This document shows, one piece after another, positions 47,201-51,646 of a DNA stretch of 64,000 nt. The position numbers were made by a program, and so were the translations under genes. Source of the stretch: Drosophila pseudoobscura (lineage: Eukaryota; Arthropoda; Insecta; Diptera; Drosophilidae); the NCBI RefSeq assembly GCF_009870125.1, contig NC_046683.1, forward strand, positions 60,341,869-60,405,868, given 5' to 3'. Numbering within the stretch: position 1 is the first letter of the stretch; each line of letters begins with the position of its first letter. Under the pieces are notes generated by a model. That model was not told where the DNA came from and searched no databases. It worked only from the letters and a program-made list of their open reading frames with translations.

Positions 47201-49636
47201 GCTAAACAAGAGCAAAGAGATCATTGTGCTCGATCACAAACGTTCCAATGCCATCAATATAGCAATCACCAAGCTGCCGCCACCGCGTGCCATTAAGGCG
47301 GCCATCCTGAAGATGGATGCCACCGTGGTGACTCGGGAGGGCATTGACAAGCTGCTGAATATGCTGCCCACCGATGAGGAGCGTGGCAAGATCCAAGAGG
47401 CACAGCTGGTTAATCCGGAGCTACCTTTGGGCAGTGCCGAGCAGTTCCTCTTGACGCTGGCCTCCATCTCCGAGCTGGGCTCACGTCTGAAGCTGTGGGC
47501 CTTCCGCCTGGACTTTGACAACAGCGAGGTAAGAATAGGCCATCAAATAATCTAGATTGATGAAAAGATAACGGAATTTCTTCATTTGCAGAAAGAAATT
47601 GCCGAACCACTGATGGATCTCAAGCAAGGCATTGAGATCTTGCGTCAGAATCGCACCTTCCGCAGCATTCTCTCTACCCTGCTGTCCGTGGGCATTTTCC
47701 TGAATGGGGCACCCGTCAAGGGCTTCCAGATTGAGTACCTGGCCAAGGTGCCAGAAGTGAAGGACACCGTCCACAAGCATTCGCTGCTGCACCATCTCTG
47801 TCACATGGTCATGGAGTCGAGCAGCGACACGAGTGATCTGTACTCGGAAATCGGTCCCATTACGCGTGCCTCCAAGGCTGACTTTACCGACCTGGCCCAC
47901 AACCTCACGCAACTGGAGGCCGAGTGCAAGGCCTCCTGGGATCGCTTGAAAGTGATAGCCAAACACGACTGCCCGCCACCGCTGAAGCAGAAGCTCGTGG
48001 ACTTTCTGGCCGATTGTGCGGAGCGCATAATCATCCTGCAGATCGTCCATCGGCGCGTGATGAATCGATACCGCAAGTTCCTTCTGTGGCTGGGCATGCC
48101 CCAGCACAGTGTGGCCGAGTCCAGGCCCAATGAGTTCTGCCGCACCCTGTCCGAGTTCGCTTTGGAGTACCGCACGACCAGGGAGCGAGTGCAGCAGCAG
48201 CTGGAGAAGAAGGCCAATCACCGCGAGCGCAATAAAACGCGTGGCAAGCTGATCATCGATATGGCCAAGTTCAAGACCAAAGAGGATGTGGCCGATGCAG
48301 AGTTGAAGTACGGTTTGAGGACCAATTTGGGCCAAGGATCCGTTTACTAATTGTCCTGTTCCTCGTTGCAGAACCCTTCTGGGCACACCCAGTGCAGATC
48401 AGGCGGATGGCACTCTCACCTGGCGACGTCGGCGCGCGGAGCAACTCCGCTCGCCCATTGCCCGCCAGAGCGAGGAGCAGTTCACCGATGGCGATGATGA
48501 GATACTCGAATCTCTGGTTAAGACCGCCACCAAGGCGCCGGGCACTCGGACCACACCCAGGGAGCGCAAGAGGACGCGCAATGCGGATCGCAAATCATGT
48601 GAGTCCATGTTTTCCGACTACATTTATTCCCAGAGCCTCTCCGAATACAGATTTATTGAAAAGGTGTTGGTCTATCTTTTCGACTTCCACACACACAGCG
48701 CGCTATATGTACTATAACCTTTAGCTGGACACCCACCTACACACACCTACACATGCACAGAGCACACGCCCACGAAAGAGGGTACAACCAGCGACACTTA
48801 TAAATCTATACCAATCAATCAATCTATCAATCAATGAAAGCTAGTATTCTTTATAAATATTTAATCCCACATGAAATTCCAAATTCACGAAACTTTCCCC
48901 TTAATTTCCTGTATAATATCCCTTTTTTTTCGAACCTTTGGTTATTCCCACCCAACTGGAAGCTTTCGTTTTGCCAGCACACAGATCTGTTGCCTATATT
49001 GGGTTTTAATTTGTTTTTCATTTCGTTCTCTTACCATTAACGCACCATTTTATAAAAATATCCAAAATATATATTGACTATCGATCGAGAAGTGAAGCGC
49101 AGCCGCACGCGCGAAGGATTCACAGTTGAAAGAGCACCATCGCCATAGAAACCGTAACCGTTACCGTTAGCGTTTAACCGTAGCCGTAAACCGTAAACCG
49201 TAACCGTAACCGTTACCGAAAGAAACAGCCAACTGTTTTTTTAGGTCTTACCTTTTTGGTTAGTGAATTAAATACTGTGTTGAATTTTTCATTTTGTTTC
49301 CCTTTACGAATTTTCTTTGTTTACTTTTGTATTTTGTTTTTGGATCCAATTTTGGTGCATGCGAAAAAGAATGGATCCCATAAATGCTATAAATTTCCTG
49401 GGCATGATTGTAACAGACAGATATTCAGGCCTATAAAACGCATGTCTCGTATACCTAACATCTGCATGAAAGCCTCAACTTAAAATATATGAGAAAAAAT
49501 GTTTACTTTACTGAATTTTGTACTGAAATAATATTCTAATAATTTATTGTATAATTTTTCAGTGCGTCGCACGCTTAAGAACGGTCTGACCGATGAGGAG
49601 AAACAACATGTGGCTGCCTTGATACAAACCTATTAG
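310..49636 (+). CDS. Fhos: Fhos, FHOD-type formin (5' partial, two alternative N-termini)
   Basis: This is a formin that nucleates, elongates and bundles actin filaments; FHOD proteins act on stress fibres, sarcomeric thin filaments and motile cells. My exon model is 310-360, 424-3932, 4052-4130 (long isoform) or 31466-31654 (short isoform), then 38361-38470, 40655-40713, 40785-40969, 41054-41277, 41358-41579, 41649-41908, 41973-42110, 42296-42994, 43143-43359, 45912-46293, 46358-46504, 47190-47528, 47592-48307, 48372-48598 and 49563-49636. Every junction has GT/AG and keeps frame. Domain order is GBD, FH3/DID armadillo repeats, charged linker, polyproline FH1, FH2, DAD. The short form totals 1395 aa, close to other FHODs plus linker inserts. 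The long form adds over 1200 disordered residues and lacks the first half of the GBD. Intron 4131-38360 hosts a retrotransposon and intron 43360-45911 hosts two nested genes. Recognition of FHOD is from memory of the family; the exon joins are read from the sequence. Confidence 0.93.
424..3932 (+). CDS. Fhos: Fhos giant disordered long-isoform exon
   Basis: This 3509-nt exon is open throughout, from the acceptor cag at 421-423 to the donor gtgagt at 3933. The product is Ser/Pro/Lys-rich and presumably disordered, with RDPSPV-type repeats, KSRTPS-like basic-Ser motifs, a Thr-rich stretch near 2390-2520, polyGln/Asn tracts and acidic runs. From about 2540 to 3330 it carries repeated Trp-Trp motifs of the form (D/E)SGExAWW. 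Near its end NMFLLEE occurs twice (about 3805 and 3847). No catalytic domain is seen. It probably serves as a protein-interaction or localisation arm of the long isoform. The reading frame that starts at 361 begins inside the preceding intron, so its first 21 residues are not coding. Confidence 0.88.
4052..4130 (+). CDS. Fhos: Fhos long-isoform exon ending in poly-Gln
   Basis: This 79-nt exon follows the acceptor gatcttgcag and precedes the donor gtaagt at 4131. It continues the frame as [18 protein letters not shown], followed by a His/Gln run and two Arg. It ends in phase 0, which matches the phase-0 start of the common exon at 38361. The intron between them is about 34 kb. Confidence 0.75.
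6599..6622. repeat. (CA)n microsatellite
   Basis: An uninterrupted run of CA dinucleotides in the Fhos intron. A second run lies at 6811-6831. Confidence 0.95.
9362..9386. repeat. (GA)n microsatellite
   Basis: A perfect GA run. Such tracts can bind GAGA factor in flies, but there is no promoter evidence here. Confidence 0.95.
14037..14063. repeat. (TGTC)n microsatellite
   Basis: Six to seven tetranucleotide copies in the Fhos intron. Confidence 0.95.
17364..17388. repeat. (GGCT)n microsatellite
   Basis: About six GGCT copies in tandem in the Fhos intron. Confidence 0.95.
18432..18462. repeat. (TGTGC)n pentanucleotide repeat
   Basis: Five to six tandem pentamer copies in the Fhos intron. 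Confidence 0.95.
19186..19189. repeat. Target-site duplication AGTT (left)
   Basis: AGTT directly abuts the TGTA end of the left LTR and is repeated directly after the TACA end of the right LTR at 29407-29410. A 4-bp duplication fits gypsy-type integrases. Confidence 0.85.
19190..21372 (-). repeat. LTR, left copy (3' LTR of the element)
   Basis: A 2183-bp direct repeat of 27223-29406, offset by 8033 bases. It begins TGTAGCATAC and ends GAATATTACA on the + strand. Short open frames inside it recur unchanged in the other copy and look incidental. It is preceded by the duplicated target AGTT. Confidence 0.95.
21373..21382 (-). other. Polypurine tract
   Basis: On the element strand the sequence just upstream of the 3' LTR reads AGCGGGGGGG, followed by the LTR start TGTAATATTC. 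This is the expected place for the plus-strand primer, although the run is G-rich with few A residues. Confidence 0.7.
21446..24757 (-). CDS. pol: Retrotransposon Pol: protease, RT, RNase H, integrase
   Basis: This 1103-codon frame has no internal stop and is reached from gag by a -1 shift; its true N terminus is Gag. Visible motifs are protease LMDTGAS (DTG about residue 114-116), [13 protein letters not shown] (about 349-359) and the catalytic YLDD (414-417), RNase [12 protein letters not shown] and [10 protein letters not shown], and an integrase zinc finger H765-x4-H770...C800-x2-C803. The integrase core is D833, D893 and E928 (by my count one residue shorter than the usual spacing), followed by a C-terminal GPY/F-like module near [15 protein letters not shown]. 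The domain order is that of Ty3/gypsy. The ATG at 24757 lies upstream of the shift site in the overlap and probably is not used. No env follows. Confidence 0.95.
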   Translation of the reverse strand: MQRSKKLVKPCTIDRCTQTKQFESNEHHLMDVSTVPLLPDLKKLSDIPSPTCILPPSEDRIPLPTRSRKRLLQYRQTVKTERSNVLASVVNTSKDWRPYAEVTVLGRTLSGLMDTGASISCIGGKFAADLVQNPNQIKPGRAAVRTADGQSQPIIGKVTTEVGFQGQKKVLKLFVVPSLAQDLYLGIDFWSRFNLLPAFLANKSSSPEVSSLAFDSTLHVCLSKHQQAQLAETVNLFPSFAKQGLGKTGWLSHDIEVGSAKAIKQRHYAVSPAVEKLMYVEVDRMLALGVIEESDSAWSSPVVLVRKPGKVRLCIDSRKLNEVTVKNAYPMPLIDGILSRLPRAEFISSIDLKDAYWQIPLEVSAREKTAFTIPGRPLYQYTVMPFGLCNAPQTMSKLMDKVIPPSLRNEIFIYLDDLLVISESFEQHIQVLNVLSARLREAGLTINVEKSKFCLKEIKYLGHIIGNGTIQTDVEKVQAIQEFPVPRSVKQVRRFLGLTGWYHKFIKNYAGIAAPISDTLKSKRKFEWTDEAQIAFDALKSQMCNAPVLHSPDFTIPFSIHCDASHTGVGGVLMQSDEDGNEVPIAFMSRKLNQCQRNYSVTEKECLAAVMCVKKFRAYVEGHQFSIITDHASLKWLMSQADLNSRLARWALKLQGFTFKIFHRKGSQNIVPDASSRVHTEDLSYVGIDSLVDLQSEAFKSTDYQELIAKIQANPDRLPDVKVMDNLLYRRAEHATGEQISDDMCWKLWVPRALVTEVLKQGHEHPLASHSGINKTLERVRRFYYWPNLVGDVKAFINHCEVCKCCKHPNRPLRPPMGKAGETFRLFQKLYVDFLGPYPRSRSGNIGIFVVLDHFSKFPFLKVVKKFTADAVIRFMEEDLFHCFGVPEVIVSDNGVQFKSHKFNDLLAKYQIRHSYTAAYAPQTNASERVNRSVLAAIKAYIKPDQSNWDEQISFITCALRSSVHAAVKSSPYRVAFGQNMITGGSTYQLLRNLSMLEDRTVVFDRDDSFELIRKTAAEAMKQQHVRNENIYNLRSREVNFQVGQEVYRRNFDQSSFVKGFNAKLAPTFRKARIKKRLGNSYYELEDFQGRFIGKYHAKDIKQ
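24670..26229 (-). CDS. gag: Retrotransposon Gag with N-terminal RING-H2 finger
   Basis: A 519-aa intact frame. Residues 20-60 form a complete RING-H2 pattern: C20-x2-C23-x14-C38-x-H40-x2-H43-x2-C46-x10-C57-x2-C60. A Ser/Pro/Gln-rich linker follows. Next is a capsid-like helical region (about 225-410) with a [12 protein letters not shown] / [15 protein letters not shown] core typical of retrotransposon Gag. Near the C terminus is a CCHC knuckle, [14 protein letters not shown], and then a second cysteine cluster CYGC...CSRC with no His. Gag packages the RNA; the RING would be expected to give E3 ubiquitin-ligase or multimerisation activity, which is inference. The last about 90 nt overlap the pol frame. 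Confidence 0.92.
   Translation of the reverse strand: MSLDWSFDEIDQNDHSDIICCICVRQVEYRTQLLRTSCNHVFHLVCFNTRRGEKTVCPACNKPLQSSAPSLAEELAVAQASASNVESSQLRMRTRSQRVTAGPAANTENLPSVGPTEVGVPIMPVQSSEPANEASPGLAQMAQALTDAMGQIGLLSQAMTQMTQTMEIGFQRLASPTVQPPNDQAAGSSQPSGENQTFEQLFQIPTRESVGAPINQANESNVSVTPWGSQQIAGLRPDRIGQIIAGWKVRFSGNSSMSVEDFIYRIEALTKQTLEGNLDLVARNAIYLFEASASEWFWRYHKSVPSVTWPQLSTALKTRFRDGRTDLEIRTAIVQRKQKPHELFDTFYEAIVTLSDKLVNPMSEMSLLEVLKSNLLADIQHEILYIPILSVAQLRNIVRTRERFLQSVAKPMGSAEPKRNPIRRQVHEIVVQTDKEGDEVDETEQLDIAAVTLSCWNCGCQGHRYQDCVGDRTVFCYGCGKRDTYKPSCSRCNDPKNSSSRAQSTGARKPNSSKATNTI
24707..24745 (-). promoter_or_regulatory. -1 ribosomal frameshift signal between gag and pol
   Basis: In the gag frame the element strand reads CC A-AAA-AAC (24745-24739), the classic X-XXY-YYZ slippery heptamer. 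A 9-nt spacer follows, then a perfect 7-bp stem CGTGCAC (24729-24723) / GTGCACG (24713-24707) with a 9-nt loop. Slipping back one base moves reading exactly into the pol frame ([12 protein letters not shown]). Spacer and stem fit known -1 signals; a pseudoknot extension was not checked. Confidence 0.88.
26230..27222 (-). other. Element leader (5' untranslated region)
   Basis: About 990 nt lie between the 5' LTR and the gag start, without a convincing gene. The segment contains the lysine-tRNA-like primer-binding site and presumably the packaging signal. It also includes the 84 nt between LTR edge and primer site (27139-27222), which the left LTR does not share. Confidence 0.75.
27121..27138 (-). 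other. Primer-binding site, tRNA-Lys type
   Basis: The element strand reads TGGCGCCCAACGTGGGGC, the 18-nt complement typical of lysine-tRNA-primed retroelements (known from memory). It is displaced 84 nt from the LTR edge rather than adjoining it. Identity of the primer is well supported; its use at this distance is not. Confidence 0.75.
27223..29406 (-). repeat. LTR, right copy (5' LTR of the element)
   Basis: This 2184-bp copy is one base longer than the left one because of one extra T in the poly-T run near 29315. It is followed directly by the duplicated target AGTT at 29407-29410. Being 5' for the element, it should contain its promoter; I did not identify a core promoter with certainty. 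Confidence 0.95.
29407..29410. repeat. Target-site duplication AGTT (right)
   Basis: Second copy of the 4-bp duplicated target, directly after the right LTR. Confidence 0.85.
29411..31465 (+). other. Fhos: Fhos intron between the retrotransposon and the GBD exon, with possible short-isoform leader
   Basis: From 29500 to 29960 the DNA is extremely T-rich, with many TAGTATTT-like units. At 30176-30215 there is a 7-bp ACTCTAG tandem repeat. After that the base composition becomes exon-like and Inr-like TCAGTC occurs at 30223 and near 31296. The segment 31200-31465 is A-rich and ATG-poor, as fly 5' leaders are, so the short Fhos isoform may start here. No TSS can be fixed from sequence. Confidence 0.4.
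30176..30215. repeat. ACTCTAG heptamer tandem repeat
   Basis: Five to six nearly perfect tandem copies of a 7-bp unit. They lie just upstream of a possible Inr. Confidence 0.9.
31466..31654 (+). CDS. Fhos: Fhos alternative first coding exon (GTPase-binding domain)
   Basis: ATG lies in a good fly context (CCAAAATG) with an in-frame TAG upstream at 31408. The exon encodes [20 protein letters not shown] and continues through [21 protein letters not shown] residues, ending at QS before the donor gtaagc at 31655. This matches the FHOD N-terminal half of the GTPase-binding domain. The next common exon (38361, [15 protein letters not shown]) supplies the remainder. Both this exon and the long-isoform exon at 4130 end in phase 0, so two promoters can feed one common body. 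Confidence 0.9.
31655..38360 (+). other. Fhos: Fhos intron downstream of the GBD exon
   Basis: There are no supported genes. The region has AATA units near 32256-32276, Gln/Ser-frame-like CAGAGC repeats at 33661-33713, degenerate CCACCAGC repeats at 33900-33970, AACAG units at 35104-35126 and many A- and T-rich runs. Open frames here are low-complexity by-products. Confidence 0.6.
38361..38470 (+). CDS. Fhos: Fhos common exon: second half of GBD
   Basis: A 110-nt exon between ctcattgcag and gtgagt. It reads [20 protein letters not shown] and continues to EEIEGLNA. It begins in phase 0 and ends in phase 2. It is the first exon shared by both N-terminal forms and matches the FHOD family at this position. 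Confidence 0.92.
39541..39590. repeat. 11-bp tandem repeat (AGAGCAGTGCC)
   Basis: Four and a half perfect tandem copies in a Fhos intron. Confidence 0.95.
40655..41579 (+). CDS. Fhos: Fhos FH3/DID armadillo-repeat exons
   Basis: Four exons (40655-40713, 40785-40969, 41054-41277, 41358-41579) encode the diaphanous-inhibitory-type armadillo region. Recognisable stretches are [59 protein letters not shown] and [17 protein letters not shown]. In FHODs this region binds the C-terminal DAD to keep the protein closed until activation. Introns are short (about 70-85 nt) and phases agree throughout. Confidence 0.92.
41649..42110 (+). CDS. Fhos: Fhos linker exons after FH3
   Basis: Exons 41649-41908 and 41973-42110. 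The first joins as [12 protein letters not shown] and is basic and Ser-rich ([12 protein letters not shown]), a plausible kinase target. The second resumes as [20 protein letters not shown] and runs to [10 protein letters not shown]. The donor used at 41909 could be alternative, since the frame also stays open for a while beyond it. Confidence 0.82.
42296..43359 (+). CDS. Fhos: Fhos polyproline (FH1-like) and coiled linker exons
   Basis: Exon 42296-42994 starts [16 protein letters not shown] and contains Asn/Ser/Gln-rich stretches and a Lys-rich [13 protein letters not shown] segment. It ends with a run of about a dozen prolines (near 42883-42918) followed by TWWHAPIG. Exon 43143-43359 encodes [10 protein letters not shown], a Leu/Gln helix and [17 protein letters not shown]. 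Polyproline binds profilin-actin and feeds the FH2 ring. The first exon is 699 nt and phase-symmetric (1,1), so it could be skipped without frame loss. Confidence 0.85.
43600..44150. repeat. Degenerate dispersed repeat (obscura-group type)
   Basis: The tract contains CTGTCTGTCCGTCGG, then GGGACTATAAAAGCTAGAGC, then ACGAAAATCTGTGC...CCACAATTT and GAATCTGGATCAGATAGGAT. In my memory this order of motifs belongs to a very abundant interspersed element of obscura-group flies (DINE/SGM-like; name uncertain). It has no coding capacity. The match is from recollection, not from an alignment. Confidence 0.5.
44605..44904 (+). CDS. Unrecognised 99-aa helical protein nested in a Fhos intron
   Basis: A single-exon frame starting at ATG in the context TTAAAATGG and ending with TGA at 44902-44904. 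An AATAAA at 45010-45015 provides a plausible 3' end. The product is Leu/Glu/Arg-rich and predicted entirely alpha-helical with heptad-like spacing (for example [15 protein letters not shown] and [18 protein letters not shown]). There is no signal peptide or membrane segment. It looks like a small coiled-coil subunit of a cytoplasmic or nuclear complex, but I do not recognise the family. It is convergent with the acyl-CoA-binding gene 191 bp away. Balanced composition and unbroken length argue that it is real. Confidence 0.72.
   Translation: MEPFNSRTILMEGLKENAQNIQIELRMLRQRGVPHAALDLETLSRVVELNRQLLHTTESLTQILREIVDEAMDVEIIGAQIVLALEVSRIQDEVIANDA
45010..45015 (+). terminator. Poly(A) signal AATAAA of the 99-aa gene
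   Basis: AATAAA lies 106 bp after the stop codon. It is 37 bp before the opposite-strand signal of the neighbouring gene. Confidence 0.7.
45047..45052 (-). terminator. Poly(A) signal of the acyl-CoA-binding gene
   Basis: Minus-strand AATAAA 43 bp past the stop codon at 45095-45097. Confidence 0.7.
45095..45404 (-). CDS. Acyl-CoA-binding protein (nested in Fhos)
   Basis: Two exons: 45399-45404 (ATG GAT, then gtaagt) and 45334-45095, giving an 82-aa protein that begins [20 protein letters not shown]. It shows the ACBP signature residues: the Tyr-rich segment [16 protein letters not shown], then [20 protein letters not shown]. ACBPs are about 85-90 aa cytosolic four-helix proteins that bind long-chain acyl-CoA esters and buffer or deliver them. 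Here the usual KWDAW is KYDAW. The gene has its own TATA/Inr promoter and a GATA site and runs opposite to Fhos. Flies have several tandem Acbp paralogues and I cannot say which one this is. Confidence 0.93.
45458..45464 (-). promoter_or_regulatory. TATA box of the acyl-CoA-binding gene
   Basis: TATAAAA on the minus strand. An Inr-like TCATTA has its A at 45433, exactly 31 bp downstream. That predicts a 29-nt leader. Confidence 0.8.
45490..45496 (-). promoter_or_regulatory. GATA-factor site AGATAAG
   Basis: A perfect GATA consensus about 60 bp upstream of the predicted start of the acyl-CoA-binding gene. Gut GATA factors control many fly midgut genes; use here is inference. Confidence 0.5.
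45912..46293 (+). CDS. Fhos: Fhos FH1 exon
   Basis: The exon joins as [20 protein letters not shown], continues [19 protein letters not shown] and enters a proline-rich FH1 with [13 protein letters not shown] and PPPMMPPAP. It ends NKKTV.. into the next exon (donor gtaagg at 46294). FHODs use this segment to recruit profilin. Confidence 0.92.
46358..48307 (+). CDS. Fhos: Fhos FH2 domain exons
   Basis: Exons 46358-46504, 47190-47528 and 47592-48307 encode the actin-assembling FH2 core. Visible hallmarks are [25 protein letters not shown], the formin signature [18 protein letters not shown] (with the conserved ... RSxNI-type block), SIFLNG-like [17 protein letters not shown] and a C-terminal helical [18 protein letters not shown]2 dimers ride the barbed end. 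The last exon ends in phase 2 at a donor gtacgg; the following intron is only 64 nt. Confidence 0.94.
46821..46823 (+). other. Fhos: Possible 3-nt micro-exon or splice ratchet in Fhos
   Basis: A good acceptor (ctctctttag) and a good donor (gtgagtg) face each other across GAG inside the FH2 intron, whose flanking exons both meet in phase 0. Inclusion would add one Glu. No transcript support is available. Confidence 0.2.
48372..49636 (+). CDS. Fhos: Fhos C-terminal and DAD exons
   Basis: Exon 48372-48598 encodes [18 protein letters not shown] and a very basic [17 protein letters not shown]. Exon 49563-49636 gives [20 protein letters not shown] then IQTY and stop TAG. The LRRTLKNGL block is the diaphanous-autoregulatory helix that folds back on the FH3/DID region. 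A further open alternative 3' exon lies between them at 49093-49148. Confidence 0.93.
49093..49148 (+). CDS. Fhos: Candidate alternative last exon of Fhos
   Basis: After an AG at 49091-49092 the frame that continues exon 48598 reads [18 protein letters not shown] and stops at TAG. It has the same phase as the DAD exon and a similar L-(K/R)-R start. The upstream pyrimidine tract is poor, so the exon is only a candidate. Confidence 0.35.
49154..49218. repeat. CCGTAA/TTACGG-type degenerate repeat
   Basis: About ten imperfect copies of ACCGTA(A) on either strand (also CCGTTA). They include palindromic units, directly after the candidate alternative Fhos exon. Confidence 0.85.
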
Positions 49637-50115
49637 GATCTAGATCTGGAGAGATGTATATTTCCATAGAGAACCCAGTCCAACACCCCCCACCCCCCCA
49701 GTGATGTCACGAGTCGGGCTATGCGCGCAACAGACTGATATTGGCGATCTCGGACGAGCAGAGCAGCGAAAGCAAGCGAAACCCCCAGAAAAAACCCCTT
49801 TTATACGACACACCACATTATCAGCATCACAAAATAACGAAAATGTCCTTAAAAGAATGCGTTTTTTCATAGTGTTTTATCCTGTTATTAATATATAATT
49901 ATTTTTTTTTTGCTTCGGCCAAGTATTATTAATTACACGTAATTAAAAAAAATCTGTATTGTAATGTTAGATTTTTTTTTTTCAAATTGCAAAAGAATTT
50001 CGATTTCGATCCCGATTTTTTAATATATACCAAAATGCCACAAAGTTTTTGTGGGCTACTTAAATTAACTTAAATTTAAAAAAAAATATGACTACCTTAA
50101 CTACGGAATCAAATC

Positions 50116-50125
50116 AATAAATAAA
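50116..50125 (+). terminator. Fhos: Fhos poly(A) signal (two overlapping AATAAA)
   Basis: AATAAATAAA contains two overlapping signals 480 bp after the Fhos stop. Confidence 0.75.
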
Positions 50126-50129
50126 GATA

Positions 50130-50135
50130 TTTATT
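50130..50135 (-). terminator. Poly(A) signal of the CUB-domain gene
   Basis: Minus-strand AATAAA 33 bp past the stop of the CUB gene. It lies only 4 bp from the Fhos signal on the other strand. Confidence 0.7.
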
Positions 50136-50167
50136 ATAATACATAAATTATATTTAACGACGGAAGA

Positions 50168-51646
50168 CTAAAAACCATTTGTACAGGGCTGCTGAACGTA
50201 GTCCAGGCAGAAGCCACGATTGTCTATGTCATTTGGGGCCTCTACACCATCCGTGTGGAAGTACAGCCGGAAGGGACGAACGCTGGCTGTAAGAAGGAGA
50301 TTGAAAAGGGGATAATCGTGAATAAAATCCTGCACTTACATTGCACAGTCTTGGCCAACATGCCAGCCTCGGCGCTGAAGGTGCCACCACACACCCGATC
50401 CTCGCAGCCCGGCAGCGGGGGAATGCGATCCGCCGACCGAATGCAGCCAATGAGCAGCCAGTCGCTCACACAGCCATTGGCCCCACCGCCGCCCACCATG
50501 GTGGCCACCGGATTGTTGGAATTGCCCGACAGGGTGAAGGCCCTCGAGCGATTATTCTCCAGGTCCGGGCAGGTGTTGTACTGAATGCCGCAGAAGTTGC
50601 GCTCGTTGCGAATGCAGATGCTGTAGTCCTGATTGGAGAGCTGCCTGCCACCCACCGTGTTGTAGTTGAAGCTTCGCACGCGACCGCTAATGGCCGTGTA
50701 ATACTGCAGACAGCCCTGATCCGCTCGGCTGATGCTGCCGCAGTGGATTTGCGTGACGCGGATGCGCCAGAGGCGCGGAAAACTTCCGCTAGTGATCACA
50801 GATAAGACAATCGGATTGCTCTGGCCAAGACCTGCATCGATGTACACTGCCCGATCATGAAATTGACATTGAGATGGTTACGAGATGGGAGCAGGAGACT
50901 AGAGGAGGTATTCAGACTCACTGTGGTCTGCCGTTGAGCTGCCACAAATGGTGGGCGTCGGACTTCCGCCCGATATCAGCAGTTGATCTTGATTGCACAA
51001 ATGATTGGCGGCCTCGGGCGGAGCTATGGAAAACATATCCAGATCCAAGCGCAGCTGACAGATGTCCGGATGAAGTTTCTGAACCGTCACCTGGCAACTG
51101 CCAGTGCCATCATACACATCCGGATGATTGGGGTTCACAAAGTACGTTGAGTTCTCGCGTATCACGCCCCCGCAGGTCTGAAGAACTATGGAAAAAACAT
51201 GGTAAACGATTTTTGGGGGGAACTCCAGTCTGGAGCGTATAATTGATTGTCTAAAAACTTACATATGCAACAGACGCCATAGCCACCGCCACAGGGACCC
51301 GCTGGTATGCCATTCCTGAGAATACAATCCTTACTGGGAATACAGTTGCCCTGCTCTCCAGAGGGCGCCGAACAGCTGCCGGGCCCAATGGGCACCAGAG
51401 CAAATATGGGCAAAACTACAGAGGAACGAAGGAACACAAATGAGCACACACACTCTATTTCGGAGGAGATGATTCCCAACCCAACCTACACTTGGACTCG
51501 CGGAAACGGGGACCCGGCGACAGCCATTTGCTGCCGAAGAATAGATCCCGCCAGGTGTTTGTCTGCGGATGTGTTGGCACCTTACAGGTGGCCAGGACAA
51601 GGAGACAACAAGACGCCACCGCGAGTTGCAAGTGCCGGGTGCCCAT
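50168..51646 (-). CDS. Secreted CUB-domain protein
   Basis: Five exons with intact GT/AG and phases: 51646-51490, 51415-51263, 51185-50922, 50846-50340 and 50286-50168, coding for 399 aa. The N terminus MGTRHLQLAVASCCLLVLAT is a signal peptide. A small cysteine module follows (GSCSAPSGEQGNC, CILRNGIPAGPC, GVCCI). Then comes a CUB-like domain beginning LQTCGGVIRENSTYFVNPNH with CQVTV, CQLRLDLDMFSI and CNQDQLLI. A second Cys-rich half (CLQYYTAISGRVRSFNY, CSI, CGIQY, CVSDWLLIGC) ends CLDYVQQPCTNGF. This arrangement is common in uncharacterised insect extracellular CUB proteins; the ligand is unknown. The gene is convergent with Fhos. Confidence 0.88.

Noticed and set aside
47481-48386. 301-codon open frame antisense to the Fhos FH2 exons
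   Set aside because: It mirrors the codon structure of FH2, has no family features, and the + strand is clearly coding.
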